64,000 bases of DNA from Mangifera indica (GCF_011075055.1 NC_058149.1:7012449-7076448); one strand, 5' to 3'. Positions 51,801 to 63,394 are shown, counted from the first letter of the stretch. Notes: generated by a model from the letters alone, not told the origin. Numbers and translations: made by a program.

Positions 51801-54540
51801 TTAATTTGTCGAAGGAACATGCCATCTTTTGAGAAATACAAACTTTCTGGGATGGTAATTTTGTAATTTTTAGTATATCTGCCTAACTTTGAAATTGAGT
51901 AATGGGCATATTAGCAGGTTACTATTAGAATATTAGGCAACATTGTGCACTTCAGAACTTTTTTCAAATGTTCATATATGAAATTGGAATGGTAGATCTT
52001 TGTTTTTTTATACATCTATGGACTCCACAAGAATCGGTTAACATTTCCTCCTGGTAGTTATCAAGAGTCTGAGTAACATGATGATCATTGTAAGCAAGTA
52101 TTCTATCTAATTCTGTTATAGCAGGATCAATCCTGCTAGCGTAGATTACAATGAACCCTCCACTAGCATGCAGGGATGACAAAAGTCCCCACTAACAATA
52201 AACAGTGAAAGGTATTTCCTTCTGTAAACTTAGATTAAATACTTTTCCACCAATTATGATATAACCTTATTAGCTGAATAATCCAAAAAACCAAGATTTG
52301 TAAGCAACATAACTTGAGGAGCTATTTTGTTTGAGAATATAAGCAGCTTTTAAGTTATTTTATGAAACTGACAGGTTTCAGTATAATTTAGTGTAGTTTA
52401 TATCATTGTAGCTTTCATATTACACCTGATTATGCACTTTTATTTTCTTAGCTTGGAATTTCTTGTAAAGGTTTTCCTTCCAGCTTTCAACTTTGTTTTA
52501 ATTTTTCTAAAATGTTTTCAGGTATTATGAAGCACCATCTGGAAAGAAACTTCGTTCGATGGTCGAGATTCAAAAGTATATTTTTCCTTTAATTAACTTG
52601 TTTTCTATTATGAGATTTTATATGTGTATATATATATATATAATATCTGTCATGTGTTATTATTTCATATTTGTTTAAGTAAGATAGCTTGTAGCATGGG
52701 CTTGTAGGTGTTAAATATTTATTTGATCTGTATTGATTTGCTTTTGTAGGTACTTGATAGAACATCCAGAGTATACCAGAGATGGCATAACTCTCTCACA
52801 ATTTTCATTTCAAATCCCCAAGCCCTTGCAGGAAAACTATGTGAGAAGGCGTCCTGCTAAAGTGACTGTTGCTCAAGATACTATTAAATCTCTTGATCCT
52901 AATGAAGGTACTGTGAGGATGCTACTTACTTTTTGACACAAACTAAACATGGCATTTACATGTCTTCTATTCTTGACCTGATGCTGTATTTATAGAATTG
53001 GAATCTATCATTTGACTTATAAACTGGTCCATTTCTTCCTGTTGTTGACAGTCTTTCTGAGAGATGGGTTTTTTCTCTTTTCAATGCATGATAAAATTTG
53101 AAATTCTTTTTATTTCTTTTGAGATCATTATTTTTTTATAAGAGGTGTTTTTCCTGTTTGAAATTCAACTTCTAGAGCATGGTTTTAAAAATCAAATCTG
53201 ATTGGTTGGTCTGATCAGTTGAACTGTCAACCACTAGCTAAACCAGTTTTGATTCAATTGAAAATTGTTTTTGGAGTTAGACCAGATAGTTCGAATGGTT
53301 GGACTTGGTAAAAAACTGTGTTTGACCTATTAACATGAAAAATCAATTTAGAAAAAATCGTTATTGGGACTTGAATCTAAAGATTGAATCTATCAATTAT
53401 GAGCATATATATTATCAAACTAAGTTTATTTTTATTTGAAAATCGTTCAGATTCTATATTTGATAATAAATTATACAAAATTGCTTTAAATATTATTTTT
53501 AAATAGTTTACCGGTTCGATTGCTGGTTGGATCAGACCATTCTTTCCACCACGTCGATGTTTGGTATGGTTTTGAAAATATTGTTTTAGAGAGCATTTGG
53601 CTTTATGAATGGTAAACTGTCTCTAGAGGTTTCAGGAAATTTGCGTTATTTTTCTTATTTGTTGGAATGTGAAACTAGGTAGTTATCTTGGAGCTCTTTA
53701 CAAGGATCTTGCAACGAGACTCTAATTCCTTTTACTCATTTTGTTCAAGTTTATCCTTTTAATGTTTCTTTATGTCAGACCACTTGTTTGAGTCATTCTC
53801 TCAGTAGGCTTTGTTGGCTCTTCTGCATCATATAAATGTTTTCTAGTATCAGTTTTTGTAACATGCTTTTGCACTATCATCATCACTTCTACTTTCTTCT
53901 TGATGCCTTATGCTTGAAAATCTTGTACTAGAGATTTCCATTGGTTCAGGGTAGACAGCTTTTGTACATTTCAAATATTGTAAAAATTGGAGTTGGTGTT
54001 TTAAGACAAACTCCTTTATTTAAAGCTTACCTACTTCTATATGTTCAATTCCTTGTTAGACATCCAGAACTATTTGGTGCTTTCATTATCCGTGGCAGTT
54101 CGCAACAATTTTTTCTTTTTTGGTTGACCTCAACTGTATGAATAGTGGAGTTGCCCAGCATTCTTACATGACATAATTCATTCTTGCACGGCCTCAATGG
54201 TATGAAGGCCTTTGATTTTAGGCCACTTATATTCTAGTGATGGTTTGTTTTTCTGCTTATAGTAGCCTATATGTCTAACTAATTGAAGTGTCTATCAATA
54301 GCTGCAGTGAATCCTCTAGGTTGGGCAGGGCCAGATAGCGATACAAACTTGCAGCTTGGAAGGCCAGCACTTCCACCTCTACCATTTGAGACGCCTGTAT
54401 TAGATCCTGTTCCTCGGCCAGCAAAGAAAGTGAAGACAACCCCATCAAAGCAGTTGTACAGTAATAATCTGATGTGTAATCAGCAGCAGGTGACAGTAGA
54501 AGAGCCTGGTCAATCTAGAAACAGTAGTAGTGATCTGTAA
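48857..54540 (+). CDS. MBD2: CW zinc finger + methyl-CpG-binding domain protein (MBD2-like)
   Basis: Coding exons: 48857-49464, 52522-52575, 52750-52907 and 54302-54540 (1059 nt, 352 residues). All junctions are GT-AG and keep frame (donors GTATGT, GTATAT, GTACTG; acceptors TTCAG, TTGTAG, CAATAG). Residues 38-48 are poly-Ser before an acidic DDES. The CW zinc finger has C117-x2-C120, W123, C146, W152 and C158. The MBD follows (about 181-225: PPRGWQRLLRIRGEGSTRF, then SGKKLRSMVEIQKYL). The tail is basic and Pro-rich (PAKKVKTTPSK), a possible nuclear signal. CW plus MBD is the arrangement of Arabidopsis MBD1/2/4-type proteins, nuclear chromatin readers; MBD2-type members are reported in histone-deacetylase assemblies (recalled, not shown here). 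MBD2 is the closest class; strict orthology is not proven. Confidence 0.9.
49465..52521 (+). other. First coding intron of the MBD gene
   Basis: A 3057-bp intron that interrupts the MBD itself between Val203 and Tyr204. Most of its length is a dead LINE (49990-51300). The remainder is T-rich intron sequence. The host frame resumes cleanly at 52522. Confidence 0.75.
49990..51300 (+). mobile_element. Decayed LINE (L1-type) 3' part inside the MBD intron
   Basis: Broken frames carry the C-terminal signature of plant LINE ORF2. They read IFSLGRSLG-like sequence near 50310, then MWKSKILFKVHIFAL at about 50642-50690 (usual WKSKVPxKVKIFxW). Near 51040 comes LTFSYLWASVSRVLRFLFC, and SSFNWNGVLSF near 51100. 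A fourfold GAGTTTT tandem follows (51108-51135). The end has a TTTTTTATTAGTAAAACTAATTC-like tail near 51280-51300, as in LINE 3' ends with TTATTAATAAA. It lies in the same orientation as the host gene. RT itself is not visible, so it is 5'-truncated. Confidence 0.65.
53178..53575. mobile_element. Possible MITE in the third coding intron
   Basis: Bounded by ATGGTTTTAAAAATC (left) and ATGGTTTTGAAAATA (right). It has internal GAACTGTCAACC, GGTTCGATTGCTGG and AACCAGTTTTGATT words, typical of plant elements rich in AACCGG. The ends look direct rather than inverted, so the type is uncertain. It does not disturb the exons at 52907 and 54302. Confidence 0.35.
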
Positions 54541-54989
54541 GTGGTGTAATGTTCTTCCTTTTGGTTTTTTTTTTTTTTTTGGGTGAAGTGACGAAGAATA
54601 CTTGTATTCTACATATCTAACTCTGTAGTACCAGTTATCGTTTTGAGAGAAGGGAGAGTTGAGAGGATGGATTGGTATAAGCTTCATTCTGTTTATAAAA
54701 CAATAGTTTATACCAGATCCAATACTCTTGTCACATTTAGAAAATCTGTTGTGAAAATACGACTGTATGTTCTGATTTATCCAGTTTCTGGTCCTACGGA
54801 ATTCATTCATATTCTTGGAAGAATATATTACTGGATTCTGTTTTGCTAAAATTTAATGTTCATATGTTGGGGGTTCATGTTTGTAAGGGTTGATGAATGG
54901 CAGAAATTCAGAGATGTAAACTTGAATTCAATTGAGTATGATTGTGAGCTTGAATTAGTATAATTTTATAAAGGGATGTTGAATATGTT
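54541..54989 (+). other. 3' UTR of the MBD gene
   Basis: Downstream of the TAA at 54538-54540: a poly-T tract at 54563-54580, then ordinary T-rich sequence. Poly-A signal-like AAAATTTAATG lies near 54848. The transcript end is not fixed. Apparent frames on both strands here have no motif. Confidence 0.5.
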
Positions 54990-55590
54990 AAGATATAGGT
55001 GTTTTTATACCTTTAAAGGAGACAAGTAGTTAGGAATGTAGAATTTTTTAAAATCAAATAAAATATTCGTTTGGTGAGTTGTGATGTGCATAGCGGCAGC
55101 AGAGTAAGGCATTGCTTTTTACTTTGGCGGCTAAATCGCTTTTTCCATCTAAGGATTCATATGGCCAGCCAATAGTTATATAGATTATTTATAGATTACT
55201 TATGTTATTTTATTAAAATATTAAGATAAAATTTAATCACTTACATTTTTAATTATGTAAAATTATTGTACTTTTTACACAAATGTTTCTATTTCTTTCT
55301 TGTCATTTTTATTTTACCTTAAATAAATATGAAAATAAACTATTATCAACAATATTTATCGTTGGCAAAGTCAAGGATCACATCAATTAATATAATTGTC
55401 GATGCAGACAAAAAATTAATTTCAAGAGTGTTTTGGTAAAGATATGGATGTTTTTTTATATCTTTAAATGAGACAAGGAGATGGTAATATAGCAAATTTT
55501 TAAATCAAATGAGATACTCTTTTGGTGAATTGTGATGTGCATAATAGTAGCAAAGTATGGAATCGCTTTTCAATTTAACGATCAAATTCT
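54990..55590. repeat. Two diverged direct copies of a 150-bp sequence
   Basis: 54990-55140 and 55440-55590 share AAGATAT-x-G-x-TGTTTTTATA, GAGACAAG, TTTTTAAATCAAAT and TTGTGATGTGCATA, ending near ATCGCTTTT. They are 450 bp apart. This may be an LTR or MITE remnant; no ends are clear. The interval between them is AT-rich and non-coding. Confidence 0.6.
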
Positions 55591-56925
55591 ATTTGTGATA
55601 TAGAGTTTGATAGGACAATATGTTTTTATAGGATATTGAAAAATTTATCACCTTTTGGACTTGTCTATACAAATTTATCACTCATAAAAACCCTTAAATA
55701 ATTTTACCATAAGTTGAGTAGAATCCCTAAAACACCACTCATTTGACCAAGAATCAAAATTCATACATACCAACTATTCATGCGTGAACTTTCTAAGCAA
55801 TATTGTTCACACATGAATCTGCAAAATTGGCAAGCGAGATGCAATAAAAGTAGGTGATACCCACCAACAAAATTTAAAAGTGGACCAACTTATCTGAATT
55901 GGAACTCTTGTAGCCAACAACAATGTGATCGAACACAACCACCGTGGACAGCGTCATCAAAGATGACAAACCAGTCGACAACCATGACATCAAGGACGAT
56001 CAACAATCTCTCACATAGCTAACACAATCTTTAACAGAGTCGACGACTTTGACGATGTTCTAATGGTAGGCCAAGTGAGTAATATCCATTTTGGAATGAT
56101 TATTGATTATTAGAGTGTATTTATTTGTTAGATTCAAAGATTTAGAGTTTGGGTATAACAAAATTATGAATTTTTTTTTTAAATAAAGGATTAATATGGT
56201 TGATGAATCAATTGTGATGCGGGAGCTTTTATGGTTGATTTGGTGGTTGTGATGTGGTTGGATTCTTGGAATTCAATTTGTGGTATGGGTTTTGCAAGAA
56301 GAACACATAGGTGATTTGGACCTTGCCAACCTTAGGCGATGTCACCTACTTGTTCTTCTTGACTGTTTACAGGATTTGTTTAAAAAAAAGTAAATACTGG
56401 TTTTGCCAATTTGTTAGGAACATGTAATCAATAACCAAGATGAGGTGTACAAGTTTCATAAAGCTTTCACATTTCATGTGCAAATGATGCTCCACATGAA
56501 GATGGATGTAGTGAGTGTCATAAACGAGAAACTGATGATGATGTAACGAGAAATGTTTTGGACTACCTGTTTGGGCTAATTCTTGGGATTTAAGGAGATC
56601 CGATTTCTTATTACTTGTCTTGTATTCAAGCATTATTCAAAAGTGTCACATTACGTCATTGTTCAAGAAGGCCTAGATTGAAGGAAGAATACTTTCCAAG
56701 TGTTAACAGATTATTACAATAGATTGACATCTAGAAGACGATAGAAGAACAGATATGGGGAGACAATGATAATGATGTTGTCAAATTTGTAGTATTGTAT
56801 TTATCGCATGTCTTACTGTTAGGGGCGAACAATAGGAATGTAATCAATGATCACTTCTTACATCTAGCCAACGATCTTAATATATTCAATCGTTAACCTT
56901 GGGGTTTGTTGTCATAGAATAGGAT
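55591..56925. other. Intergenic DNA, no gene recognised
   Basis: Some stretches (55900-56060, 56400-56640) have coding-like composition with many CAAC/GAC words but no open frame with a known domain. They may be decayed transposon protein sequence. Confidence 0.35.
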
Positions 56926-57392
56926 TAGGGATGTTTAAAATTATTCGACAACCGAACCAAATGGATTTTTAAACCAAAAACCGAATTGAAAAATAGATTA
57001 TTTGAAAAATCGTTTCGGATACCAATTAAAAAATATAGAAAAACCAGTTTTTTAGTTTAGTTATTAGTTTGTCTAATTTTTAAAACAAGTTAACAGAATC
57101 AAATTGATTTTTAAAAAGTTAAATTAAGAATTAATAAAATATTGATAAAATATTAAACATATTTTCAAAAAAAATTAGAAAAATAATAAAATATGATAAT
57201 TCTTTAAAATTTGATTAAAAAATCAGTTAATCGAGAATTCAGTTCAATTAATTGGTATTTTTGATTTGATTTAAAATTGGTTAATCTTTAAATCAATTTG
57301 GTTTTGGATCATAATTTTTTTTCAAACTGAAAATTCAGTTTGATTAAAAAAATTAGCAAATTGGTTTAGTTAATTGGTTTTGAATGCCCCTA
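56926..57392. mobile_element. hAT-like MITE, 467 bp
   Basis: It starts TAGGGATGTTTAAAATT and ends (reverse complement) TAGGGGCATTCAAAACC. The arms are rich in AACCGAA/TTGGTTTTG words and fold on each other: ACCAAAAACCGAATTG on the left, TTGGTTTAGTTAATTGG on the right. The flanks AATAGGAT and AATAAAAC share 5 of 8 bases, a possible decayed 8-bp duplication. No coding capacity. Confidence 0.55.
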
Positions 57393-58539
57393 AATAAAAC
57401 AATAGAGCCTATGTGATGAGGCATACAAGGAAGATATGAGTATTATTTACAAAACTCACTTGCCTTATAAGAGGCCACCCTTTTGTGGTTAACTATTTGG
57501 TTATAGGATTCCCTATTGCATTCTAAGTAAACATCATTTAATCAATCAAATTAAAATTTATAGACATGCTATCATAAATACTAACCATTAATGTTGTTCT
57601 TTTTGTAGTATTAGATATATGAGATAATGGGAAACCTAGCGCTTTTTGTAAGACTCCAAACAATTGATTGTGTCCCTCACATGCTTGAGTGGAGGATCGT
57701 TTTCCTGCCAACATGGGATGATGTTGGAGCAATTATGGACACTCTTTTAATAAGTAGATCATTATATTTTTCTAGTGTATTATTTTATATTACATTTGTT
57801 TACTTTTACTAAAGTTCTATTTTGTTGAAAGAACTCATTACACTGGTCTTACGTCTAATACAGTTTGACTAGGAGATTGAGTGGTACATTAGGGCTTTGA
57901 AGTTCATGGGAGAAGAGACACTAGCTATGTCATCAAATGATGAGTCGATAGAATCTGATGATAATGAGCATGCTCAATCAACACAACATCCTGTTTTCCA
58001 AGCACCTTCAAGAGGGTCTTCTTGGTCTTTTACCATTGGGGTTCAGAGCTCACATCTCTATATGCCATCCATTTAGCTTAGGTATCTTCTGCATGGGTAG
58101 CCAACCTCAACTCTCTAACATCTATTTCTATGTATGGAGGTCTACATCATAAGGATTTCAACCAATTATCCCTAGCGCCTCCCCATATATATGGATGTCC
58201 TTTCCACACAAGTCTACCTGCACACATCAAACCTTTAGGAGTCTCAGAGGCCCTCCCCTACAAGGCAATCATTTCATGGTATTGCTTATAGCAATGTCTC
58301 AGAAGACTCTCTCTAACAGCTCTTTTTGTAGCATGTCTCCATTATTAGCTGTCAGATGTAGCAACACCTTGACCAACAGGTTAGGATGATGCAAGGTAAG
58401 ATACAATAACTCTTTAATAACAAGCCGGGAAGATGTAATACAAGATGCAGCAATGCCACACTTGTGTGTATGAAATGTTAATTTTGTACCTATTTGTCAT
58501 GTCGAAAATAATTTCCTTTGATTGATAGATGCAATCAAC
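57393..58539. other. Unrecognised, coding-like relic
   Basis: Several short overlapping frames (57627-57812, 57958-58152, 58195-58389 plus; 57538-57732 minus) have more even codon use than nearby DNA, for example LEWRIVFLPTWDDVGAIMDT. The minus frame has SIYDSM, which recalls Ulp1 proteases, but the surrounding order does not fit. I cannot assign it. It is most likely a decayed transposon protein. Confidence 0.3.
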
Positions 58540-59680
58540 TATAAACATTGATTTAAGAATGGTCTTTAATGACCTGGCACTAGTCTATCTATGATGTGAC
58601 ATTATTTGATCCTTTGGACAAGTGTGTGTGTTATCTAGACGTCAAAAATAGGACTAAATTAAACATCAATAATGCATTATATTCAAGTAGATCCTTTGTA
58701 TAATTGGTAATATCTCTTGACAAAGGTTTGTACTTTAAAAATTATCCGTTTTACCATCAAATTTATATTACACAATTATAAAGACAACTGAAACATAAGT
58801 AGTATCGAACTAAAAGTTCTTTAATTCAAAAGTATTTATGTTTTGGCATAACCGTCTAGGTCATCTAAGGTCTACAATGATGCGTAAAATTGTTAAAAAT
58901 TCACATGGACATGCACTAAAGAATTAGAAGATTTTATTGTCCAGTGAAAAATTATACATCACCTATTCACAAGACAAATTAGTAATCAAACAATTTCCTT
59001 CCGAAGTTGGAGTTAAATCTTCATCATTCTTACAAAGGATTCGAGGAGGTATATATTGATTTATTCATCCACCAAGTGGGCTATTTCATTATTTTATAGT
59101 TATAATTGATGCATATGCACGATAGTCCTATGTTAGTTTAGCGTTAACTAAAAATGTTATCTTTCATAAACTATTAACTCAAATTATTAAATTAAAGGCA
59201 CATTTATCAAATTATCTGATCAAGTTAATATGACTAGATAATACTGATGAATTTACATCCAAGACATTTGATAATTATTGCATGTCTATGAAAATTGATG
59301 TTGAACATTCAGTCCCGCATGTCTACACTTAGAATAAATTAGTTGAGTTTCTTATTAAATGACTCTAGGTAATTGCACATATTTTACTATTAAGAACTCA
59401 ATTACCAACTTCTAATTAGGGACATATTATATTACATGTTGTGGCATTAATTTGTTTGTGACCTTTTCTTTATCAATAATATTCTCCTCTACAATTGATT
59501 TTTATCACCAACCTGACATATCTCATTTGAGGATATTTGGTTGTATTGTATATGTCTCTATAGTATCTCTTTAATACATAAAAATGAGACCCTAACATCG
59601 TTTGAAAATTTATATTGGACATAATTTACCATCCATTATCAGGTATTTAAAACCATTAACAAGTGATCTTTTTTATTGTA

Positions 59681-59750
59681 CGATTTACAGATTGTCACTT
59701 TGATAAGATAACATTCGATTTACAAATTTTCACTTTGATGAGATAACATT
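59681..59750. repeat. 35-bp tandem duplication within the Copia relic
   Basis: 59681-59715 and 59716-59750 are copies differing at only a few bases, each starting CGATTTACA and ending AGATAACATT. 35 is not a multiple of three, so the duplication shifts the frame after HFDEITF. Confidence 0.85.
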
Positions 59751-60184
59751 CCCACCTTTAGGGAAAAATAAAATGTCTCTTGAAGTTAGACATGAACTTA
59801 CTTAGTATGTACCTATCATGTTTTATCTAGATCTTCACACATTGCAAAGTGAAACTAAAGTATAGAAGATAATGCATTTACCATTATTGTCAATCAAATG
59901 TTTGATGCATTTGTAGATATGACAAAAATGACAGGATCACACATACTAGCTGCCAACACACCAACAAGAATTAATGTAACTGTTGAACAGTCTATTCGAT
60001 TGTGACTGATCAATCTATTGCAAGTTTAAACGTGATAGACTTGTTAGATCGAATGACACTATTCCTCGAAAAAGAAAGGCAAAAAATCAAGATAGATATC
60101 AATCATGATAATCCTAAAATGATTGAAAGATCCACTCTCTAATATTCCTCTAGAAGAGTCTATGATCCCTAAAGAGACTTGAGC

Positions 60185-60703
60185 TAAGGTGTACACAGTC
60201 CGATTTAGTGCGATTTGAGAGATTTTTCAAACCAAATTGAAAAAACGGTTTTAAAATTTTTCAAATCAAACCAAACTAAACTGAAAAAATACAATTTAGA
60301 TTATAGTTTGAGTCATAGTTATCAGTATCCTACGATATACGATACGTATCATATCTTACGATATAATATGATATAGATAAAAAACGATACGTATCATAAA
60401 GTGTATTGAATTAATATGATACGATAAACGTATCATACAATACACTATGTATCCTATGATACAATACATTTTACCTATATGAAATGATACCTTTTTTAGA
60501 GAAAATGATCATGCATTAGGGGTGATATGAAAATTTTTAAAATATTAAGGGTGTTTGTGATATTTTTCAAAATGATGATGTCTCAATTATAATATTTTAT
60601 TAGTAATTTATTATTGTAATTTTTAGAAGGTGTATCATACAATATAAAATACGATATGATAAATTGAGTTACGATTAAACTACTATAGTTTGAATCTTTT
60701 AAA

Positions 60704-60782
<79 letters not shown>

Positions 60783-61060
60783 AATATATAAATATAATAT
60801 ACATGTACAGAAAATGAAAAAAGAAATATGAAAAACAAGTTGTATACTTAATTGTTTATTAGAATATTCTGTCAAATGTAATTTTATAAAAACACAATTT
60901 ACGATTTGGTTTGGTTTGAAAATCATTCAAACCGCAACCCAAACTTAAAAAAATAGTTTGAAAATTTTCAACTTAAACCAAACCATTTTACAAACTAAAC
61001 CATAATTTTTAAGTAGGTTGGTTTTGTTTTACAGTTTGAACCAAATTATGCACACCTCTA
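60185..61060 (+). mobile_element. hAT-like non-autonomous element inside the Copia relic
   Basis: It starts TAAGGTGTACACAGTCCG and ends (reverse complement) TAGAGGTGTGCATAATTTGG. The flanks ACTTGAGC (60177-60184) and ACTCAAGC (61061-61068) agree at 6 of 8 bases, consistent with an aged 8-bp duplication. The interior has ACGATACGTATCAT repeats at 60330-60450 and a (TA)n run. The right arm folds back on the left arm (TTTGGTTTGG against AAACCAAACC). It is non-coding. Removing it roughly rejoins the Copia linker. A reversed relative is at 45830-46589. Confidence 0.7.
60718..60775. repeat. (TA)n microsatellite
   Basis: About 29 TA repeats preceded by (TTA)n, inside the hAT-like element. Confidence 0.95.
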
Positions 61061-61316
61061 ACTCAAGCCCCTGAAGTGGCATAAACCCCTAAAGAGGCAC
61101 GAATCTATGAAGAATAGAAAAATGAAAATAATGAAATATCTTTAAATTATGTTTATACATGAGAGATATGAAACCATGAAATTGTTAACAATGATGATAT
61201 ATTCTCATTTGTAGTAGCTACTGAAATTATGAATGATAATGGTTTTGAATCACGTATTGTGGATGAGTGTAGATAAAGATATGATTGGCTAAATGGGAAG
61301 AAATAATTTGAGCATA

Positions 61317-63381
61317 ATTAGCTTTATGATAACATTGTTAATTGTCGTTATGTTGATTTCTAATTCTCTTATATTGCGTGAAAATTGAATTTAATCTAAT
61401 GAAATTATGTGTCTTTTGCACTTAGAAAACTTTGAACATTTCTGGAGCTAAATTTGGGCCAAAAAGACTAAAAGCAGATCAAACTTACTAGTCAACAAAA
61501 CCTGTGATGCTTAAGTTAAAACAGGGAAACACTTTTTGATAAGATAAGGAATATACAAGGAAGAGACAAAGGGGAATTTGGAAAAGATATGTATGTATAT
61601 ACATTTTTCTCTTTAGGAAGGGATTTTTTTAATTCTTATTTTTATTTTTGAGCTTGTCTAGATGAAGGGAAATATATATAGATATTTTCTTTTTGGAGGG
61701 GGAATTTTTGGTTTTATCTTATCTGGAGGATTAGAGATTTGAGCATGGCTTACAGTAGAGATGGCAATTTGGACTCGATTTTAAGGGCATCGACTCTCCC
61801 CGACCCTAACGGGGAGGGGATTTTCCAATAAAAATGGGAAAAAGGGATAGAGATGGGGACAAAAAAAATCTCCGTAATCGGAGATAGGCCATAGACGGTG
61901 ATACATATGTCCCTGCCCCTCCCCACCCCGCCCCTCCCCACCCCACCCCTCCCCTTAAATTTAATATATTAATATAATAATTTCTGAACTATTAAGTTTT
62001 AGAAACTTTTACATTATGATTTATTAAAACTATAACTTTAATTTTACTAATTTTTGAATTATCAATTATCAGTTTTTACTAATTTCTGAACTATTAATCT
62101 AATATATTAAAAAAACCTCAGAATCTCATTATCATAAAATACAAATGCACCAAATTAATTCTATTTCAACTTCAAAACTTAGTCAATCAATCCACCAGGT
62201 TTTACAAAAAAAAAACAAATTATAAACTTGATAAAATCGATTGAAGTGAATAAAAAGTGTTAAATTTACTGTTATTACAAAATTACCCTAAATCACATAT
62301 ATGAAGAGCTACTAATGAATAGATTAATTATTGCATATTGTTAGATTTTGTGAAAACTTTGTATTTGAACTAAAATAACAATGAATATTTTATAGCTCTT
62401 ATAGCAAGTGATATTTTGGAAAAATATGATTTATTTTATTTATTGAAATACATAAAGGAATTAAAATTTATATTTACGTGTATGGGGAGGGGATTTTTCC
62501 CTACGGGGACTAGGCAGGGATGGGGAGGGGATTTTCCTTTGCAGGGAGGGGACGGGGATTCTTTGTTATCCCCGTAACGGGGACGGGGATTGATATCCCC
62601 TCCCCGCCCCTCCTCGTTGCCATCCCTAGCTTACAGTGGCTAAATTCTTTTATCTTGGTTGAAGGGATCTAAACCCTTTGAACTACAAGGATTGTGTGAT
62701 TTTCGTTCTTTAATGCATCTTCTTAATTATTCAAATATCAATTATTTTTATTATGAATGTATTGGTTGATTGCTAAGGCGCGTGATTAGTTTATCGATTA
62801 ATATAATCTACTGCTAGTTTAGGTGTTGAATTCATAATTGTTCAATCCATCTAATCGAAGTGGCAATTGAGATTTATTGTTTGTTGCGTCAAGAACTGTA
62901 ATTCTTAAGAAAAATATTCAACTAGATTAAATGTAATGTTATACGCTTATGTTGTCTTGTTTTGTTGGTCTTTCTAAATCTTAATGCTATTGTTTGATTA
63001 AATTCGAGATCGTATTCGAGTTGTTAATCAATAAAGGTTAACTGGAATACATGTTTTTAGTTAACTAACCATAAATAAATACTAGTAATTAAAGTCATAA
63101 CAAATATTCGAATAATTAATTTGATACTCCTAGATGTCGATGATCAATCATAGTTTCAATGGTGGATGTGACCGTAGACCAAGATTTGTTTAATTGATTA
63201 TTTATTCTAAATTATTTTGTCGAATTTTATTTACTACTTTTAATTACAATTCGTAGTTAATTCAAAAATCCCCATAATTTCATTGTTTTGTGAAATATGT
63301 AACAGCCTGCTAATTGAAATTCTTCGAGAGAACGACCTCTACTTTTCTTTACTACATTTTTGTTGTAGGAATTTAGGGTTT
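61317..63381. mobile_element. Insertion flanked by 13-bp direct repeats
   Basis: TAATTTGAGCATA occurs at 61304-61316 and again at 63382-63394. Between them the Copia frame is absent; it resumes right after the second copy. The 2065-bp insert (about 1.18 kb without the nested hAT element and its duplication) is non-coding. Its end has ACGACCTCTACTTTTCTT and TTTTTGTTGTAGGAATTTAG, wording I associate with LTR/LARD-type sequences. No TG...CA termini or poly-A tail is clear. A 13-bp duplication would suit a LINE/SINE-type event better than the 5 bp of LTR elements, but part of the match may be chance. Confidence 0.6.
61756..62628. mobile_element. hAT non-autonomous element with G-rich ends and perfect 8-bp TSD
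   Basis: Flanked by identical GCTTACAG at 61748-61755 and 62629-62636. The ends are TAGAGATGGCAA (left) and TAGGGATGGCAA (right, reverse complement), matching the Ac-like hAT pattern. About 190 bp at the left and 150 bp at the right are very rich in GGGGA/CCCC runs (GGGGAGGGGATTTT inverted at both ends), while the middle is AT-rich. It sits inside the 61317-63381 insertion. No protein is encoded. Confidence 0.85.
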
Positions 63382-63394
63382 TAATTTGAGCATA

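Larger units (their letters stand above)
58540..61316 (+). pseudogene. Ty1/Copia polyprotein relic, part 1 (protease to integrase C-term)
   Basis: The pre-integrase region at about 58830 reads VFMFWHNRLGHL then STMMRKIVKNSHGHALKN. Integrase follows with IHPPSG-like and VIIDAYAR sequence (59070-59130), LLTQIIKLKAHLSNY, LDNTDEFTSKTFDNYCMSMK and DVEHSVPHVYT (59160-59330). RNase-H-proximal GHNLPSIIRYLKPLTSDLF is near 59640, then CHFDEITF. The linker resumes after a hAT insertion, with NNEISLNYVYT and FVVATEIMNDNGFESRIVDEC (61120-61270). Stops and shifts are frequent. The frame then breaks at 61316, where a 2-kb insertion begins, and continues at 63395. Confidence 0.82.

Noticed and set aside
54445..54810. 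121-residue minus frame over the MBD 3' end
   Set aside because: Antisense to the last coding exon and 3'UTR; no domain.
57538..57732. Possible Ulp1 protease (SIYDSM) on minus
   Set aside because: The motif is short, and the residues upstream and downstream are not in the order expected for C48 proteases.
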